DNA of 9,045 nt from DAIRET01 sp036795455 (lineage in GTDB: Bacteria; Bacteroidota; Ignavibacteria; Ignavibacteriales; Ignavibacteriaceae): the NCBI GenBank assembly GCA_036795455.1, contig DAIRET010000116.1, positions 1-9,045 of the forward strand, read 5' to 3'. Both the position numbers and the translations under genes were made by a program. Under the pieces are notes generated by a model. That model worked only from the letters and a program-made list of their open reading frames with translations. It was not told the origin of the DNA and did not search any database. The number at the start of each line of letters is the position of its first letter. The stretch's first letter is position 1. Positions 6,949 through 9,045 of this stretch are shown one piece after another.

Positions 6949-6964
6949 TGGCATAGTGATTGAA
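6949..6964 (+). promoter_or_regulatory. Candidate sigma-54-like (-24/-12) promoter for the DUF6600 gene
   Basis: TGGCAT-N5-TTGAA resembles the sigma-54 consensus TGGCAC-N5-TTGCA, with the GG kept and preceded by a T-rich tract. The -12 GC is GA here, which is a real weakness. If active, transcription would start near 6975, about 45 nt before the ATG. No Bacteroidota-type TAnnTTTG box was found in this gap, which makes this the best alternative, though still speculative. Confidence 0.25.
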
Positions 6965-7007
6965 ACTCTATAAACAGAATGAATCAACAAACGAAAATAA
7001 AAAACAA

Positions 7008-7014
7008 GTGAGGT
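7008..7014 (+). promoter_or_regulatory. Ribosome binding site of the DUF6600 gene
   Basis: GTGAGGT lies 4 nt before the ATG at 7019 (5 nt if the GAGG core is used). It supports this start, which also gives an intact signal peptide. Confidence 0.55.
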
Positions 7015-7018
7015 CGTC

Positions 7019-8422
7019 ATGAAAACGAAATATTTATTTATCGCATTATTAGTAACCTTCGCCTTCTTATTAACCGAAGAAACCTATAGTTACAAACGGG
7101 TAGTATCAATCGGATATTTCTACTCGGAACTTTCACCCTACGGTAGATGGATTGAAATAGATCCAGGTGTAGTAGTGTGGCGGCCTGCAAATTCTTTTTC
7201 TAAGTGGGCACCTTATTCAGCAGGAACATGGGTCTGGACAAATTACGGATGGTATTGGGATTCTTATGAACCTTACGGACATGTAGTTTATCACTACGGC
7301 AGATGGTACTTTGACGATTATTACGGATGGCTCTGGCTGCCTGATTACGAGTGGGCACCTTCTTGGGTAGAATGGAGATATAACGATGTTTATATCGGCT
7401 GGGCTCCACTTCATCCTTATGCAGCTTTTTCAATTGCAACTGGAATTCATTTTACAAAGAGCTATTATGTAAAATATTCGTATTGGAACTATGTAAAGTA
7501 TGCACATTTCTGCAACTCTAATGTAAATAACTATTTTATAGGGGAAACTGTGAAATACAGAATTCACTCGGACACAAAATACCGCTCAAACTATGAATAT
7601 AGAAATAACGGTGTATATAATCGAGGAGTTGATCCTGCTTTAGTAGAAAGACGTGGAAACACGAGAGTAAAGGAAAACAATATTGTATTCAAGCAACGCG
7701 AAGATAATTCGAGAGACCCTGTAGTTCGCTCAAATGGAAGAATCGAAGTTACTACTCCGAGAGAATCCAGCGTAAGAAATGAAAACCTTGTTTTCGAGAA
7801 GAGAGAAAGAGCAAGCTCGCTTGACGTATCGAAAGTTGAAATGGGAAGACGTGAAAGCACTGTAAACAGGGAAAATACAGTTAGTCGTGAAAGTACAACC
7901 AACCGTGAGTCAGTTAGAAGCACAGTTAATCAAACGAGACTTAATGAAACCTCTAATACCGGGCGGACAAGGACATCGGAATCAGTTAGGACAGAAACAC
8001 GTAATAATGAGAATTCAGGTAGAAATACTCAAGTTCAACAGAGAAGCGAAGTTCAATCTTCGGCAACCGGAAGAGAGGCAACTTCATCAACAATAAACAG
8101 AGCTGCAGAAACTCAAACAAGGGAACAGAATAGGAGTGTTGAAACTCAAAGAACCGAAACACGCAGTAATATTAGCACGGGAGTTCAAAGAGAGACGGAA
8201 ACGAATATTAACAATCGTACTTCTACTCCATCTAATACAAATGTGAATAGGGAGAGAAATCAGTCGACAACTAATAGGGGAACAGGTAGTTCTACAACAG
8301 TTACCGGACGTACTCAAACTGAAAACAGAACTACGACAAGAACAGAAACACGCAGAGGAAACTCAAGTACTCAACAAAGAGATGACAATTCAAACAGGGA
8401 GACAAGAACAAGAACAAGATAA
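7019..8422 (+). CDS. Secreted DUF6600-type Trp/Tyr-rich protein with long disordered tail
   Basis: A 467-residue exported protein with no known biochemical function. Residues 1-24 are a Sec signal peptide (KTK, hydrophobic 5-18, probable cut near S24). Residues about 33-133 match the DUF6600 pattern: FYSELSPYGRW, WRP, WAPYSAGTWVWTNYGWYW, EPYGH, YHYGRW, DDYYGWLWLPDYEWAP and YIGWAPL, with 14 Trp in about 100 residues. A Tyr-rich link with one Cys (C165) follows. From about 205 to the end the protein is low-complexity, rich in Arg, Thr, Ser, Asn, Glu and Gln, with no Trp and almost no aromatics. The tail contains four 6-residue units of the RESTVN type (278-301), three RTETR motifs, and paired ENNIVFKQRE/NENLVFEKRE segments. 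It ends TRTRTR, so no type IX sorting domain is apparent. It is probably monocistronic. An envelope or extracellular structural role is only a guess. Confidence 0.85.
   Translation: MKTKYLFIALLVTFAFLLTEETYSYKRVVSIGYFYSELSPYGRWIEIDPGVVVWRPANSFSKWAPYSAGTWVWTNYGWYWDSYEPYGHVVYHYGRWYFDDYYGWLWLPDYEWAPSWVEWRYNDVYIGWAPLHPYAAFSIATGIHFTKSYYVKYSYWNYVKYAHFCNSNVNNYFIGETVKYRIHSDTKYRSNYEYRNNGVYNRGVDPALVERRGNTRVKENNIVFKQREDNSRDPVVRSNGRIEVTTPRESSVRNENLVFEKRERASSLDVSKVEMGRRESTVNRENTVSRESTTNRESVRSTVNQTRLNETSNTGRTRTSESVRTETRNNENSGRNTQVQQRSEVQSSATGREATSSTINRAAETQTREQNRSVETQRTETRSNISTGVQRETETNINNRTSTPSNTNVNRERNQSTTNRGTGSSTTVTGRTQTENRTTTRTETRRGNSSTQQRDDNSNRETRTRTR
7850..7921 (+). repeat. Four tandem 18-bp coding repeats in the DUF6600 tail
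   Basis: Four consecutive 6-codon units encode RESTVN, RENTVS, RESTTN and RESVRS. Codons differ between units (cgt/agg, gaa/gag, agc/agt/tca), so the repeat is better kept in protein than in DNA. This suggests an old duplication maintained for charge pattern, not recent slippage. Confidence 0.75.
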
Positions 8423-8458
8423 TTGCAATGACGCAATAATCATCATCCACAAAACTCC

Positions 8459-8494
8459 AGTAGCACAGATTTTACTTCTGTGCTACTTCTTTTT
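8459..8494 (+). terminator. Rho-independent terminator after the DUF6600 gene
   Basis: A perfect 11-bp stem, AGTAGCACAGA (8459-8469) with TCTGTGCTACT (8477-8487), has a 7-nt loop and is followed by a T-rich run to 8494. It begins 36 nt after the stop. The convergent minus-strand gene ends at 8493, so the T tract touches its stop codon. On the minus strand only a weak TTTT follows the hairpin, so two-way termination is possible but less certain. Confidence 0.92.
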
Positions 8495-9045
8495 AAAGGA
8501 GTAATTTTATAAATTCAGACTCAATATCTTTACCGCGGTTGCGTCCGTACCACAAATGAATTTGCTCAATTATTTTTTCTTTTTCTATACCTTCGGATTT
8601 AAGCCTTGCAAATAAATCCTGCGCAGCTTTGGGTCTAGCTCCCCATTGGAAAAGCTCTTCCATATTATTATTAAAAGCTACAAGTTTAGGAATACTTCTT
8701 CCGCCGTTGGTGAGATAAAGGTCCATTATGTCAAGATTTTTATCCCGTTCCAGAATTCGTAAAAATATTCTTGGAGATAATTCCGAGATTAAATGGATGA
8801 AAGGTACCGTTTGTGCAGAATCTCCGCACCAGTTTTCAGTAATCAGCATCCAGATTTGATCTTCTTTTAAAGATGAAGCAATACTTTTAATCTCATCCGA
8901 TGGGGTATAGGTTTTAAGTATTCTTCTCATTCTTTGAAGGTTGAGTTTTGTTTTATCATAGTCGCCGGAATCAACAGGAAGGGACTCGGCGTATTTTTCA
9001 AAATCGTTGAAATATTTTTCGAATGTCAAACCGTTTAATATTCTG
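8493..9045 (-). CDS. Thioredoxin-family protein with WCGDS site, probably 5'-truncated by window edge
   Basis: A cytoplasmic-looking thioredoxin-fold protein with no signal peptide in view. The family N-terminal feature DKTKLNLQRMRRI precedes the fold. The active-site strand is LITENWCGDSAQTVP (WCGDS encoded near 8814-8828), where classic thioredoxin has WCGPC. The nucleophilic-type Cys is kept, but the second position of CxxC is Ser. The cis-Pro loop appears as SIPKLVAF. This pattern fits the thioredoxin_9-like group common in Bacteroidota and relatives, whose substrates are unknown. Within the window the first start-type codon is TTG at 9027-9029, but the frame stays open to the right edge and reads RILNGL before it. 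I therefore think the start lies outside and treat the gene as partial. A disulphide reductase role is doubtful without the resolving Cys. Confidence 0.85.
   Translation of the reverse strand, partial: RILNGLTFEKYFNDFEKYAESLPVDSGDYDKTKLNLQRMRRILKTYTPSDEIKSIASSLKEDQIWMLITENWCGDSAQTVPFIHLISELSPRIFLRILERDKNLDIMDLYLTNGGRSIPKLVAFNNNMEELFQWGARPKAAQDLFARLKSEGIEKEKIIEQIHLWYGRNRGKDIESEFIKLLL

Noticed and set aside
7200..8317. Several open frames in other phases across the DUF6600 gene
   Set aside because: The low-complexity, A-rich coding strand produces few stops in other frames; none shows a domain, signal peptide or ribosome site.
7850..8353. Possible CRISPR-like or satellite repeat in the DUF6600 tail
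   Set aside because: Units are imperfect, contiguous or irregularly spaced and in frame within a coding sequence; there are no spacers or cas genes.
8300..8422. Type IX secretion C-terminal sorting domain at the end of the DUF6600 protein
   Set aside because: The end is a disordered Arg/Thr-rich sequence, without the beta-strand pattern of such domains.
9027..9029. TTG at 9029 as the definite start of the thioredoxin-like gene
   Set aside because: The frame continues open to the window edge and related proteins have a longer N-terminus, so the start is probably outside.

Overview
The window is a bacterial chromosome segment, AT-rich and densely coded, with nine protein genes and no RNA genes, insertion sequences or CRISPR arrays that I can see. 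The best single clue to the organism is a PorX-type response regulator (receiver plus PglZ/alkaline-phosphatase-like domain). Together with the DUF1573 and DUF6600 proteins, the low GC and the [FeFe] hydrogenase, it suggests an anaerobic or facultatively anaerobic member of the Bacteroidota/Chlorobiota/Ignavibacteria group, with Ignavibacteria the most attractive guess. The placement is an inference from gene content, not a phylogenetic result.

Layout. (1) Positions 1-1155 (+) hold the C-terminal two thirds of a multidomain [FeFe] hydrogenase that enters from the left edge. It carries all three H-cluster loops and ends at a strong intrinsic terminator. (2) Positions 1222-1596 (-) encode a stand-alone receiver-domain protein convergent with the hydrogenase. 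(3) A 161-bp divergent intergenic region separates it from a run of six same-strand genes (1758-6827): porX-like regulator, tsaE, tsaB, a secreted tandem-DUF1573 protein, accD and panC. Junctions are 0 to 6 nt apart or overlap, so this is very probably one operon. (4) A 191-bp leader with a perfect 8-2-8 palindrome and a sigma-54-like element precedes a secreted protein with a Trp/Tyr-rich DUF6600 domain and a long disordered Arg/Thr/Ser/Asn/Glu tail (7019-8422), closed by a second strong terminator. (5) Positions 8493-9045 (-) encode a thioredoxin-fold protein with a WCGDS site, probably running off the right edge.

How the genes fit together. PorX belongs to the regulatory arm of the type IX secretion system in Bacteroidota and is a receiver-controlled phosphodiesterase-family enzyme. 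Its operon partners are core housekeeping genes: tRNA t6A modification (TsaE, TsaB), malonyl-CoA formation (AccD) and pantothenate/CoA supply (PanC). The secreted DUF1573 protein and the nearby secreted DUF6600 protein add an envelope theme. No type IX structural gene, cognate histidine kinase or sigma factor is in the window.

I found no clearly new multi-gene system. The items most worth a second look are the PorX/t6A/acyl-CoA operon with its divergent receiver protein, the bipartite DUF6600 protein with its possible controlled promoter, and the thioredoxin-like protein lacking a resolving cysteine.
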